In this document: piece after piece, positions 1 through 5,592 of the stretch
Layout: every line of letters begins with the position of its first letter
How positions within the stretch are numbered: position 1 is the stretch's first letter
Origin: Fen-7 sp041494285
GTDB taxonomy: Archaea > Halobacteriota > Methanosarcinia > Methanotrichales > Methanotrichaceae
Reading direction: 5' to 3'
DNA: 5,592 nt
Assembly (NCBI GenBank): GCA_041494285.1
Contig: JBGQAL010000169.1
Span: forward strand, 1 to 5,592
Position numbers and translations under genes: made by a program
Notes under the pieces: generated by a model
Told to the model about the DNA's origin: nothing
The model's database searches: none
What the model saw: the letters and a program-made list of their open reading frames with translations, nothing else

Positions 1-91
1 ATTTGAGGAATATTATCATTAGATTATTTAATTTTTCTGGTCAAAACGGTTTTAGGCAAATTTGAATTAATTCACGAGGGAGCTAAACACA
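1..91. other. AT-rich non-coding stretch before the truncated methylase
   Basis: This stretch is clearly richer in A and T than the methylase sequence that follows. All three forward frames and the three reverse frames give short or non-protein-like translations; the frame used by the methylase is closed by TAA at 68-70. It holds a perfect 12-bp palindrome (63-74) and an ATTTAATTTT run near 28-37 that resembles an archaeal TATA box, but no start codon lies at a suitable distance from it. I read it as intergenic DNA joined to the inside of a gene by deletion or rearrangement. A highly diverged N-terminal coding part cannot be fully excluded. Confidence 0.5.
63..74. repeat. Perfect 12-bp palindrome
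   Basis: The bases TGAATTAATTCA equal their own reverse complement. The palindrome spans the TAA that closes the methylase reading frame and lies about 20 bases before recognisable methylase sequence. It could be an operator half-site pair, a recombination scar, or chance in AT-rich DNA. No second copy was noticed in the window. Confidence 0.35.
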
Positions 92-712
92 TACAAATAT
101 TATTACTATTTCTTCCGGCGCGAGGCTTTCCTGCCCAACGAAGCAGGCGAGATCTTCGTCGAGAAGGTCTTGAAGGGCTCGGCGGACTATGCCAAAGAGG
201 TTGGTAACAATTTAAAGGAGAACGTCTACCGGGCGATGAAAAAGATCGCTGAAGGGTTCTTCTCTTGGCCGGAGAATCAACTGGATTTCAATGATCCAAG
301 GACTCGCGAGCTAGTTCAGAAGAACACTATGATCCTACTCTATCGCCTGCTATTCTTGCTCTACGCTGAAGGCAAGGGCTTGCTGGATCTGAGAAATGAA
401 AATTATCGAGATATGCACAGCTTCGACAAGATCAAGAAAGAGGTCGCAGTTAAGAAAGACGGTCCTGTAGAGCATTATTATCTGCCAACCAGCACATCCC
501 TTTGGGACAGCTTGAGGAACCTCTTCCGGCTAATCGATAAAGGAAGTAAAGAACTGAAGATCGATCACATAATCCATATTCCGGCCTACAACGGCGGCCT
601 ATTTGAGCCTGAGGAGGAGAATCGCCAACTGGATAAATGGACCATCGGAGACAGTTTCCTGGCTGACGCCATTGATCTCTTGTCCAGGAGCGGAGTTGGC
701 GAGGCGGGATAG
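92..712 (+). pseudogene. Eco57I-type restriction-modification methylase, 5' fragment (no start, frameshifted end)
   Basis: This is the pre-catalytic part of an Eco57I/type IIG-like restriction-modification enzyme. In the open frame that starts after the TAA at 68-70, the family-like stretch YYYYFFRREAFLPNE begins about position 98. It is followed by a segment reading GSADYAKEVGNNLKENVY, then a helical region with LLYRLLFLLYAEG, and finally YNGGLFEP near the end, all in the order I associate with this family. There is no ATG or GTG in frame from 71 onward; a TTG at 170 is the first formal start and would cut into conserved sequence with no well-spaced ribosome site. The family usually has a further N-terminal region of perhaps 200 residues, often with the nuclease motif, and this is absent. 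The frame ends at TAG (710-712), where the protein should continue in the frame of the downstream part. Family assignment is from recalled patterns, not a search. Confidence 0.75.
704..712 (+). other. Frameshift junction splitting the methylase
   Basis: The upstream frame reads Gly-Glu-Ala-Gly-stop. Reading GGG at 706-708 in the other frame gives Gly-Ile-Gly-Phe-Val-Asp-Tyr and runs directly into the downstream part. Restoring one base in the GCGGG run (for example GCGGGG) joins the two as GEAGIGFVDYSTLEIRHLG, a smooth protein sequence. This supports a single-base deletion in a short G run, by mutation or sequencing error. The site has no canonical X-XXY-YYZ slippery heptamer, so programmed frameshifting is unlikely. 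Confidence 0.8.
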
Positions 713-717
713 GATTT

Positions 718-3426
718 GTGGATTACTCCACATTAGAGATCAGGCATCTGGGGAGCATCTACGAGGGTCTTTTGGAATACAAGCTGATGGTGGCGGAAAG
801 CGATTTGGTCGTCATTGGTAGCGAAAAAGAGCGCCGTTGGATCACCCTAGAAGATTACAACAAAGAAAAGAGCAAGAAAAAGGCTTTCGATGAGTTCGAC
901 GAGTTCGACCGAGTGAGGATTGGCGAGCTTTACCTTACCACGGACAAAGGCGAACGTAAGGCCACCGGATCGTATTACACGCCAGATTATATTGTTAACT
1001 ACATTGTGGCGAATACCATCGGCCCGGTAGTGGAAGAAAGATGGAAGCTGGCCGAGGAGAATAAATCGAGCAATGTAGATGCCACATTGTCGGTTAAAGT
1101 CCTCGATCCGGCAATGGGAAGCGGGCATTTCTTGGTAGGTGCAGTCGAGTTTCTGGCAGTCAAGCTGATGGCTGCTGCGCAGCGCGACATCGAAGCCGAA
1201 CTAGCCGATGACGACGGCCAGTTCACCAACGATTGGGCAAAGAGAGAGGCTGTTTCACACTGCGTTTACGGCGTTGATCTCAATGACATGGCAGTGGAGC
1301 TGGCCAAAGTTTCCCTGTGGCTCACAACTATCAGCAAGGAAAAGCCTCTAAGCTTCCTAGATCACCGTCTGAAGAAAGGCAACAGCCTGATTGGGGCAAG
1401 GCTTTCAGATCTAATGAACTATCCTGGAGGAAAGAGGAGAGACGAAAATCAGACATCGTTGCCTTCATTTGTCTCGCCTCTTTTCATCAAGAACCTCATC
1501 GGCAAGATCAAAGAGCTGGAAGGGATCGAAGAGGATACCCTTTCCGACATCAAACGAAAGGAGAAGATCTTCGAGGAGTTCAAAGTGCTGCCTCAATACA
1601 CCAAGGCCAAAGCCATCGCCAATGTCCACACCAGCCTCTATTTTGGAAACCAGATCGAGCCAACGAAAAACAAAGATGCTGAAATGGTTTATCACGACAT
1701 GTTCTGGGGCGTGGCCGGAGACGAAGCTGAGTGGAGGCGCAAGACCTGGGGCCAGTGGTTCAAACAGGCTCAAGAGATGGCAGATCAGAGAGCGTTCTTC
1801 CATTGGGAGCTGGAGTTTCCGGAGATATTCTTCGAGGGCGGAGCTGTCAAAGATAATCCTGGGTGGGATGCGGTGATTGGAAATCCGCCATATGATGAAT
1901 TATCTGAAGTAGCGTTGAATCGCAAAATAGATGAAAAAAATTACCTTCAGGGTAATAGATTATATCACGAAGCAATAACGTTTAGAATTAATCTCTATAG
2001 ACTTTTTATTGCCTGCGCGATTGACAAGATGAAAACCAAAGGACGACATGGTTTTATTGTGCCATTATCGCTACTAGGTGATCGCTTTACATTTGAGCTA
2101 AGGCAAAAGCTGCTTACTGCCTATGAATTTCAATTTATTGAGGCGTTTCCTCAGAAAGATGATCCTAATAAAAGGGTCTTTTTTGACGCAAAGTTGCCCA
2201 CCTGCGTTTATATACTAGCTAACCAACAACCGTTCGGGAGGTTCCGAGTAAGAACTCATCCGGGCAAAGATATTCTTGAGACATCGCCATCGTATATGAC
2301 ATGTTCTCAAGAAATTGCTAAATTTGATCCCATTAACTTTACAATACCATTGCTTGATGAACCGGCATGGGCACTCCTTCAGAAACTGGCTTCAAGTGAC
2401 TGGCTTTGCTCCATAAGCGAAGTTGCATCTCCAATGTCAGGAGAAGTTGTTTTTAATGAAACTTATCGCCCGTACCTCAGTGACGATCCCCAAAAGACTC
2501 TAGTTCTGAGAGGAGGCCATATACAGCGTTATTTTATTTTAGATGATCCTAAGCAAGGAACACCTGTCTATATTGACAAAGAAAAATGGTTACTGGATTC
2601 GGAAGTTGGATCTTCGGCGTTTGCACATTTGAACCCAAGGATTGTCTATCAAGAGAGTGCTGCTTTGGATAATTGGCGCCGAATCATTGCAACATATCTA
2701 CCTGCCGGTAATATTTGCGGCCACAAAATTTGTTATTTTGTAAATATTAAATATGATATGCTGGCTTTCTTAGCAATATTCAATAGCACAATTATCGAAT
2801 GGAGATTCGGATTAGTCAGTATGACTAACAACCTATCTGCCTATCAGATATTGGCAATACCATTTCCAAAAATTTCCTTCACCACCCCCGAGCCCGAGCG
2901 CGCCCGTCTGGTGCAATATGTAAAACAGCTTTACCAATCCAGTAAGTTCGACGAAATCCTGGGCAGCGTTGAAGCCTGCCTGCCCAAAGACGCCCAAGGC
3001 AACTTCATTTCTGGGCAGGAGAAGTCCGACGTTGTCCACGACCTGCTGGCGTTCCTGGCCGAGCAGATGCTGGAGATGAACAAGCAGAAGCAGGCCGAGA
3101 TCAAGGGCTTCCTGGGCTGGCAGGAGGGCGAAGTTGGAGCGAAGGTTGAGGACCTCACGCCCAAGACCAAGATCCAGGAATACCACAAGCTGCAGTTCGA
3201 CGAGCTGCTGGCCATCCTCAAGAAGAACAAACGCAAGATTGCCATCGATCCGGCCAGACGGGAGCCGCAAGAGAGGCTGCGGACCGAGTTTGCTGCATCT
3301 GTGGATAAGCTTAAGCCGCTGATGGAGCGGATCGAAGCGACGGATAGGCTGATTGATCAGATTGTTTACAAGCTTTATGGGCTGACTGAGGAGGAGATAC
3401 GGATTGTGAAAGGAAAGTTGCGCTAA
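718..3426 (+). CDS. Eco57I-type N6-adenine DNA methylase with target-recognition domain (3' part of broken gene)
   Basis: This part carries the modification half of a type IIG-like enzyme, expected to transfer a methyl group from SAM to the N6 of adenine at a specific DNA site. Visible motifs, numbered from the GTG at 718, are: ATGSYYTP at 82-89; SAM-binding motif I VLDPAMGSGHF at 128-138; the acidic motif II residue D187 in YGVDLND; and catalytic motif IV NPPY at 389-392. A TaqI-like specificity region follows at about 562-721, ending in IPFPKIS. The helical C-terminus (about 722-902) has the family pattern of MNKQKQ, LGW, a KTK run and LYGLTEEEI. No nuclease motif is present in this part. 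The GTG is probably not a true start, as the sequence continues in frame from the upstream fragment after the lost base. The stop TAA overlaps the stop of the converging gene. BREX PglX and DISARM DrmMI are related alternatives, but no genes of those systems are seen here. If the frameshift is real, this product alone lacks the upstream region and may be inactive. Confidence 0.85.
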   Translation: MDYSTLEIRHLGSIYEGLLEYKLMVAESDLVVIGSEKERRWITLEDYNKEKSKKKAFDEFDEFDRVRIGELYLTTDKGERKATGSYYTPDYIVNYIVANTIGPVVEERWKLAEENKSSNVDATLSVKVLDPAMGSGHFLVGAVEFLAVKLMAAAQRDIEAELADDDGQFTNDWAKREAVSHCVYGVDLNDMAVELAKVSLWLTTISKEKPLSFLDHRLKKGNSLIGARLSDLMNYPGGKRRDENQTSLPSFVSPLFIKNLIGKIKELEGIEEDTLSDIKRKEKIFEEFKVLPQYTKAKAIANVHTSLYFGNQIEPTKNKDAEMVYHDMFWGVAGDEAEWRRKTWGQWFKQAQEMADQRAFFHWELEFPEIFFEGGAVKDNPGWDAVIGNPPYDELSEVALNRKIDEKNYLQGNRLYHEAITFRINLYRLFIACAIDKMKTKGRHGFIVPLSLLGDRFTFELRQKLLTAYEFQFIEAFPQKDDPNKRVFFDAKLPTCVYILANQQPFGRFRVRTHPGKDILETSPSYMTCSQEIAKFDPINFTIPLLDEPAWALLQKLASSDWLCSISEVASPMSGEVVFNETYRPYLSDDPQKTLVLRGGHIQRYFILDDPKQGTPVYIDKEKWLLDSEVGSSAFAHLNPRIVYQESAALDNWRRIIATYLPAGNICGHKICYFVNIKYDMLAFLAIFNSTIIEWRFGLVSMTNNLSAYQILAIPFPKISFTTPEPERARLVQYVKQLYQSSKFDEILGSVEACLPKDAQGNFISGQEKSDVVHDLLAFLAEQMLEMNKQKQAEIKGFLGWQEGEVGAKVEDLTPKTKIQEYHKLQFDELLAILKKNKRKIAIDPARREPQERLRTEFAASVDKLKPLMERIEATDRLIDQIVYKLYGLTEEEIRIVKGKLR
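892..909 (+). repeat. Tandem 9-bp repeat inside the methylase
   Basis: GAGTTCGAC occurs twice in direct succession, encoding EFD-EFD within an acidic stretch between the lysine-rich segment and the YTP motif. It keeps the reading frame and is probably a small slippage duplication. Confidence 0.6.
1891..2880 (+). other. AT-rich recombinant segment covering the specificity domain
   Basis: Hand counts give 374 G+C in 960 bases for 1921-2880 (39%). The counted flanks are 97 of 180 for 1681-1860 (54%), 101 of 180 for 1081-1260 (56%) and 175 of 300 for 2881-3180 (58%). The right edge is sharp: AAAATTTCCTTC is followed at 2881 by ACCACCCCCGAGCCCGAG. The left edge lies just after the NPPY codons (1882-1893). 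The segment covers residues of about 393-721, which include the target-recognition domain. This fits replacement of the specificity-determining part by recombination with a lower-GC homologue; relaxed composition of a fast-evolving domain is the main alternative. Confidence 0.6.
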
Positions 3427-4265
3427 AGGGTTGTCCAGTTATCCAGCGTCTTCTGAAGGCCGATGCCAGCCCAATCCTTCAACGCTAAAGCGATTCGTTC
3501 CATCGTCTTAGGATGAGGCTTGAACTTCTCCGTGGATTTGTAAACTCCTTCGGCTTCGTCGAAGAACAGGTATCCATTCAAGGCACCTTTCGCCAGGCCA
3601 TCCATTTCACGTTTCACGCTGTCCCTGAGCTTGGACTTGGCTGGAATGCTTATGGTTTCCGACAGTCTCTCCAGGCCTTCATCAACAAGTTGCACGAGGC
3701 TTTTTCCGCTGCTTCCAGGCTCAAAAAGCTGCATGACTAACTCAATGAGCCCTCTGCGAATCTCCAGCGGCCTCATCTCCGGAAGCAGAGTTATGGCTAT
3801 AGCTGGAAGTCGTCTCAGATCCGCTCCACGCGAATTTATGAGCGCATCCTTTAGCGTTTGATTGTAGATATGCTCCTCTTTTATTACCTCAAGATGATCT
3901 TTTACAATCAACTGGCAGTAAGGCCCGTCATCCACGAAGGATAATCTGCTGCTGATAACATCGGGCTGGGCATCATGAGCGATAAGTCCCTGCTGAGTTA
4001 GATACCGAGGATCTATTGACAGATAAGATCGCAGATTGGGTTCTTTGGAACCGGATTGGGTAGTTATTTCCACGACTAGCCAACCGGACTCTCCACTTGC
4101 TACGATATCTGGTGTTCTATCTTCGGCCTTCTTAGTCCAAAATAGGGCTTCGACCAGATAGTCCATACCCACCGCCTTGAAAGGACCAACAAACTTGGGT
4201 CGATTATGCTGATGAAAGAGCTGAATCGTGTTTCGCCACAGAGTGATTCGATCGTCATAATTCAG
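3423..4265 (-). CDS. Putative PD-(D/E)xK-like nuclease protein, probable CTG start
   Basis: I do not recognise this gene by name. Read from the CTG at 4265 the product is 280 aa; the first ordinary start, GTG at 4172, would give 249 aa. The added 31 residues (RITLWRNTIQLFHQHNRPKF and onward) are protein-like, and the CTG sits six bases after a perfect GGAGGT and overlaps the upstream stop as CTGA, so I prefer it. Residues E39, then P52-D53, then E66-I67-T68 after a hydrophobic GWLVV strand, match the spacing of a PD-(D/E)xK nuclease core, except that Thr stands where Lys is usual; K74 might substitute. The rest is mostly helical with no visible membrane segment or signal peptide, so a cytoplasmic protein is likely. 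It is cotranscribed with the upstream gene and probably translationally coupled to it. Its stop (TAG, 3425-3423) overlaps the methylase stop. Nuclease activity is an inference; a non-catalytic DNA-binding relative or an unrelated fold is possible. Confidence 0.7.
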   Translation of the reverse strand: MNYDDRITLWRNTIQLFHQHNRPKFVGPFKAVGMDYLVEALFWTKKAEDRTPDIVASGESGWLVVEITTQSGSKEPNLRSYLSIDPRYLTQQGLIAHDAQPDVISSRLSFVDDGPYCQLIVKDHLEVIKEEHIYNQTLKDALINSRGADLRRLPAIAITLLPEMRPLEIRRGLIELVMQLFEPGSSGKSLVQLVDEGLERLSETISIPAKSKLRDSVKREMDGLAKGALNGYLFFDEAEGVYKSTEKFKPHPKTMERIALALKDWAGIGLQKTLDNWTTL

Positions 4266-5302
4266 GCGAATACCTCCAAACCATCGTGATAGATGGAGGC
4301 TCTTCCTGAGTTGTCTTCGCCTTGAACTACTGCCAGCCGCGGAGCGCCATTAACACACCCCTTGCCTGGAATTGTGAGATAGACAAAGTCCGGCCCGACA
4401 TCCAACAAAACCCTGTCCCAGGTATGAAGATCAATTCCTTTGAATCTCCGGAAGTCCGGCTCGGCTTCTACTTCCACCAGCCAGAGGTTCATATCACCTT
4501 TACCTTTGGCTACGGTGTTGGAAAAGGCATTCAGATCTATGCTCTGACTGAAATCTATCTCGAAGGCCGCCAATGTCTTATCGCGGAGGCTGGTTGCTTC
4601 TTTCAGAGAATCAGCGTAGCGGTTTGCCATCTCTGCTATGGAGATTAGCACCTCATCCACATCGGCAGCCCGATTTATTGTGACTTTTCCGTTACTATAC
4701 CACTCTGCTGATATGGATATCGATCCTGCCGATCTTTTCTGAAATCTCACACTGTAGATGGCGAATTTGTCCTGCGCCATTCTAAGTATCTCATCTAGTC
4801 CTTCCACGTAACGATTTGCACCATGCCAGGCTTTCAAGCTGAAGTTTCCAGCGCTTTCTTCGGGAGATAAACCATCGGAGAATCTGAGTCCCATTCCTCT
4901 GCGACTCCATCCACTCAATTTCTCCCAATGCAGGAGAAGTCCTCGGGACAACCAGCAACTGTCAAGGCCATTAGTGTTCTTGACCCAATTCTCAACGATG
5001 AAATCAGATTCTGTAGCATCAAGTAGGCTGTAGAGAATCCAAACGCGATCTCTCGTGGAATCTAAGAAGAGCGTATTGGGTGATTCTGTATCTTGGTTTG
5101 AATACCATCCTGCAGGATCAATCTTACTCCAGGAGCCGAGAGAACTTCTGAGACTTTCCGGAGTGGGCCTGTTGCTCTCGATAAGATAGGCTTTGAGTTG
5201 GGTTGAGGAAGTCTTCCCGAATGCGTCGAGGGATTCCTCATTACTTTCAAATCCTGCCTGCAACAATTCTTTGAAATCCCTCAGACTGTGGATTGGACGC
5301 AT
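4262..5302 (-). CDS. Uncharacterised 346-aa protein, first gene of a two-gene operon
   Basis: I do not recognise a family. The protein starts at ATG 5302 and has 346 residues, with no signal peptide or membrane segment, so it is probably cytoplasmic. It is rich in tryptophan (11 residues, at 58, 66, 88, 106, 117, 126, 132, 159, 201, 274 and 295). An N-terminal helical part (about 1-55) reads like HSLRDFKELLQAGFE. A tryptophan-rich middle (56-165) follows, then a strand-helix part (about 180-250) and a compact C-terminal part (about 271-346) with WLVEVEAEPDFRRF, GPDFVYLTIPG and a glycine-containing end. No nucleotide-binding loop, zinc cluster or nuclease motif is visible. Its stop overlaps the probable CTG start of the next gene, so the two products are likely made together and may form a complex. 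The function is unknown; proximity to a restriction-modification gene makes a defence role a reasonable guess only. Confidence 0.8.
   Translation of the reverse strand: MRPIHSLRDFKELLQAGFESNEESLDAFGKTSSTQLKAYLIESNRPTPESLRSSLGSWSKIDPAGWYSNQDTESPNTLFLDSTRDRVWILYSLLDATESDFIVENWVKNTNGLDSCWLSRGLLLHWEKLSGWSRRGMGLRFSDGLSPEESAGNFSLKAWHGANRYVEGLDEILRMAQDKFAIYSVRFQKRSAGSISISAEWYSNGKVTINRAADVDEVLISIAEMANRYADSLKEATSLRDKTLAAFEIDFSQSIDLNAFSNTVAKGKGDMNLWLVEVEAEPDFRRFKGIDLHTWDRVLLDVGPDFVYLTIPGKGCVNGAPRLAVVQGEDNSGRASIYHDGLEVFA
4272..4277 (-). promoter_or_regulatory. Ribosome binding site deciding a CTG start
   Basis: Read on the minus strand this is GGAGGT, a perfect complement to the core of the 16S rRNA 3' end. 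It lies inside the last codons of the upstream gene. The gap to the CTG at 4265 is six bases, a usual spacing; the gap to the out-of-frame ATG at 4258 is thirteen bases, too long. No other Shine-Dalgarno of this quality was seen near the GTG at 4172. Confidence 0.6.
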
Positions 5303-5429
5303 GGCTGATATTCCCTTTGACCGAAGTACTTTAAATCAATAATGCCAGGTATAGCTATTTAAGATTTAGTGATATGAACGCCAAACGGAAAGCGATGGAC
5401 GAAGCTGAATTGAGGGTCGTGTATGTCAT
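5303..5429. other. Intergenic region between the operon and the transposase remnant
   Basis: No convincing gene is seen. It carries two archaeal-type TATA candidates for the leftward operon, and probably the end of the insertion sequence whose transposase stops at 5430. The terminal inverted repeat of that element cannot be recognised because its other end is outside the window. A 20-codon rightward open frame (5374-5436) overlaps the transposase end and is not protein-like. Confidence 0.5.
5326..5363 (-). promoter_or_regulatory. Probable archaeal promoter of the two-gene operon
   Basis: On the minus strand, TTAAATAG (about 5355-5362) and GATTTAAAGT (about 5327-5336) both resemble archaeal box A. 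With transcription starting about 25 bases downstream, the first would give a leader of about 30 bases that includes AAAGGGA, a weak ribosome site, before the ATG at 5302. The second would give an almost leaderless message. I cannot choose between them, and the call depends on the host being archaeal. Confidence 0.35.
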
Positions 5430-5592
5430 TTATTGAATTGGCACTCTGAAAGTCAACAATTCCTTCAGGCTCCATACGTGATCAGTTAGACCTTCAGCCA
5501 TTGCCGGAGTTCGCTGCGTCCATCTTTTTCTTCCCTCATTGATCTCTATTCTCAGAGATTGATGTGGTTTAACAAGGTTGTACCAAGCCTGG
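5430..5592 (-). mobile_element. DDE-type transposase, C-terminal end, cut by the window edge
   Basis: Read leftward from the window edge, the frame gives 53 codons ending in TAA (5432-5430). The sequence has WYNLVKPHQSLR, the typical end of an integrase-core (DDE) domain, followed by RTPAMAEGLTDHVWSLKEL and a short tail LTFRVPIQ. I associate this tail with insertion-sequence transposases common in methanogens and cyanobacteria. The exact family (IS1-like, IS481-like or other) cannot be settled from this part. The gene continues beyond 5592, so the first base is only one third of a codon. It looks intact to its stop. It points toward the two-gene operon, so its transcript may run into that operon's promoter and genes. 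Confidence 0.8.

Noticed and set aside
170..712. A stand-alone 180-aa protein starting at TTG 170.
   Set aside because: Family-like sequence continues upstream of the TTG and past the stop in the next frame, so this is a piece of the broken methylase.
706..718. Programmed -1 ribosomal frameshift joining the methylase parts.
   Set aside because: No canonical slippery heptamer is present and I saw no clear downstream stem-loop; a one-base deletion is simpler.
1317..1876. Two rightward open frames (1317-1682 and 1469-1876) overlapping the methylase.
   Set aside because: They are rich in Arg and Ser with no protein-like pattern and lie wholly inside the well-supported methylase frame.
2833..3270. 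Leftward open frames opposite the methylase C-terminus.
   Set aside because: These are antisense shadows of a GC-rich helical coding region; they have no ribosome site and no recognisable motif.
3426..3470. Terminator between the converging genes.
   Set aside because: The stop codons overlap, and I saw no hairpin or T-run in the adjoining bases.
4106..4258. A leftward reading frame from the ATG at 4258, three bases after the upstream stop.
   Set aside because: It stops after about 50 codons, its sequence is not protein-like, and the GGAGGT is thirteen bases away, whereas the CTG frame leads into the long gene.
5374..5436. A 20-codon rightward open frame starting at ATG 5374.
   Set aside because: It is very short, has no good ribosome site, and overlaps the end of the transposase on the other strand.
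1..5592. CRISPR array, tRNA or rRNA gene.
   Set aside because: No regularly spaced repeats and no recognisable tRNA or rRNA core sequences were seen on either strand by eye.

Overview
The window is an accessory, defence-type region, most likely archaeal. Pointers are archaeal-type AT-rich box-A candidates upstream of the leftward operon, a perfect GGAGGT Shine-Dalgarno, frequent AGG/AGA arginine codons and roughly 50% GC. A Methanothrix- or Methanosarcina-like methanogen would fit, but this is an inference; no rRNA or housekeeping gene is present to settle it.

Left two thirds (about 92-3426, + strand): remains of one large Eco57I-type (type IIG-like) restriction-modification methylase. Its start is missing: the coding similarity begins abruptly near position 92, after about 90 bases of AT-rich non-coding DNA, with no ATG or GTG in frame. 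The gene is then broken by an apparent one-base loss in a G run near 704-708, giving a 5' fragment (to 712) and a long 3' part (718-3426). The 3' part keeps the SAM-binding motif, the NPPY catalytic motif, the target-recognition domain and the helical C-terminus. The segment from just after NPPY to the end of the target-recognition domain (about 1891-2880) is about 39% GC by hand count, against about 54-58% in counted rows on both sides. This suggests that the specificity domain was exchanged by recombination.

Right third (3423-5302, - strand): two leftward genes that look like one operon. The upstream gene (5302-4262, 346 aa) is unrecognised. The downstream gene probably starts at a CTG codon (4265) that overlaps the upstream stop as CTGA, six bases after a perfect GGAGGT; this adds 31 residues to the protein compared with the first ordinary start codon. 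The 280-aa product has a pattern like a PD-(D/E)xK nuclease core with Thr in the usual Lys position. Its stop overlaps the methylase stop tail to tail.

Right edge (5430-5592, - strand): the last 53 codons of a DDE-type transposase, running off the window. The 127 bases between it and the operon hold the operon's likely promoter.

How the parts may work together: the methylase appears to be a damaged or recombining restriction-modification gene beside an uncharacterised two-gene cassette with a possible nuclease, next to an insertion sequence. Whether the cassette is a defence system, a partner of the methylase, or simply a neighbour cannot be decided from this sequence.
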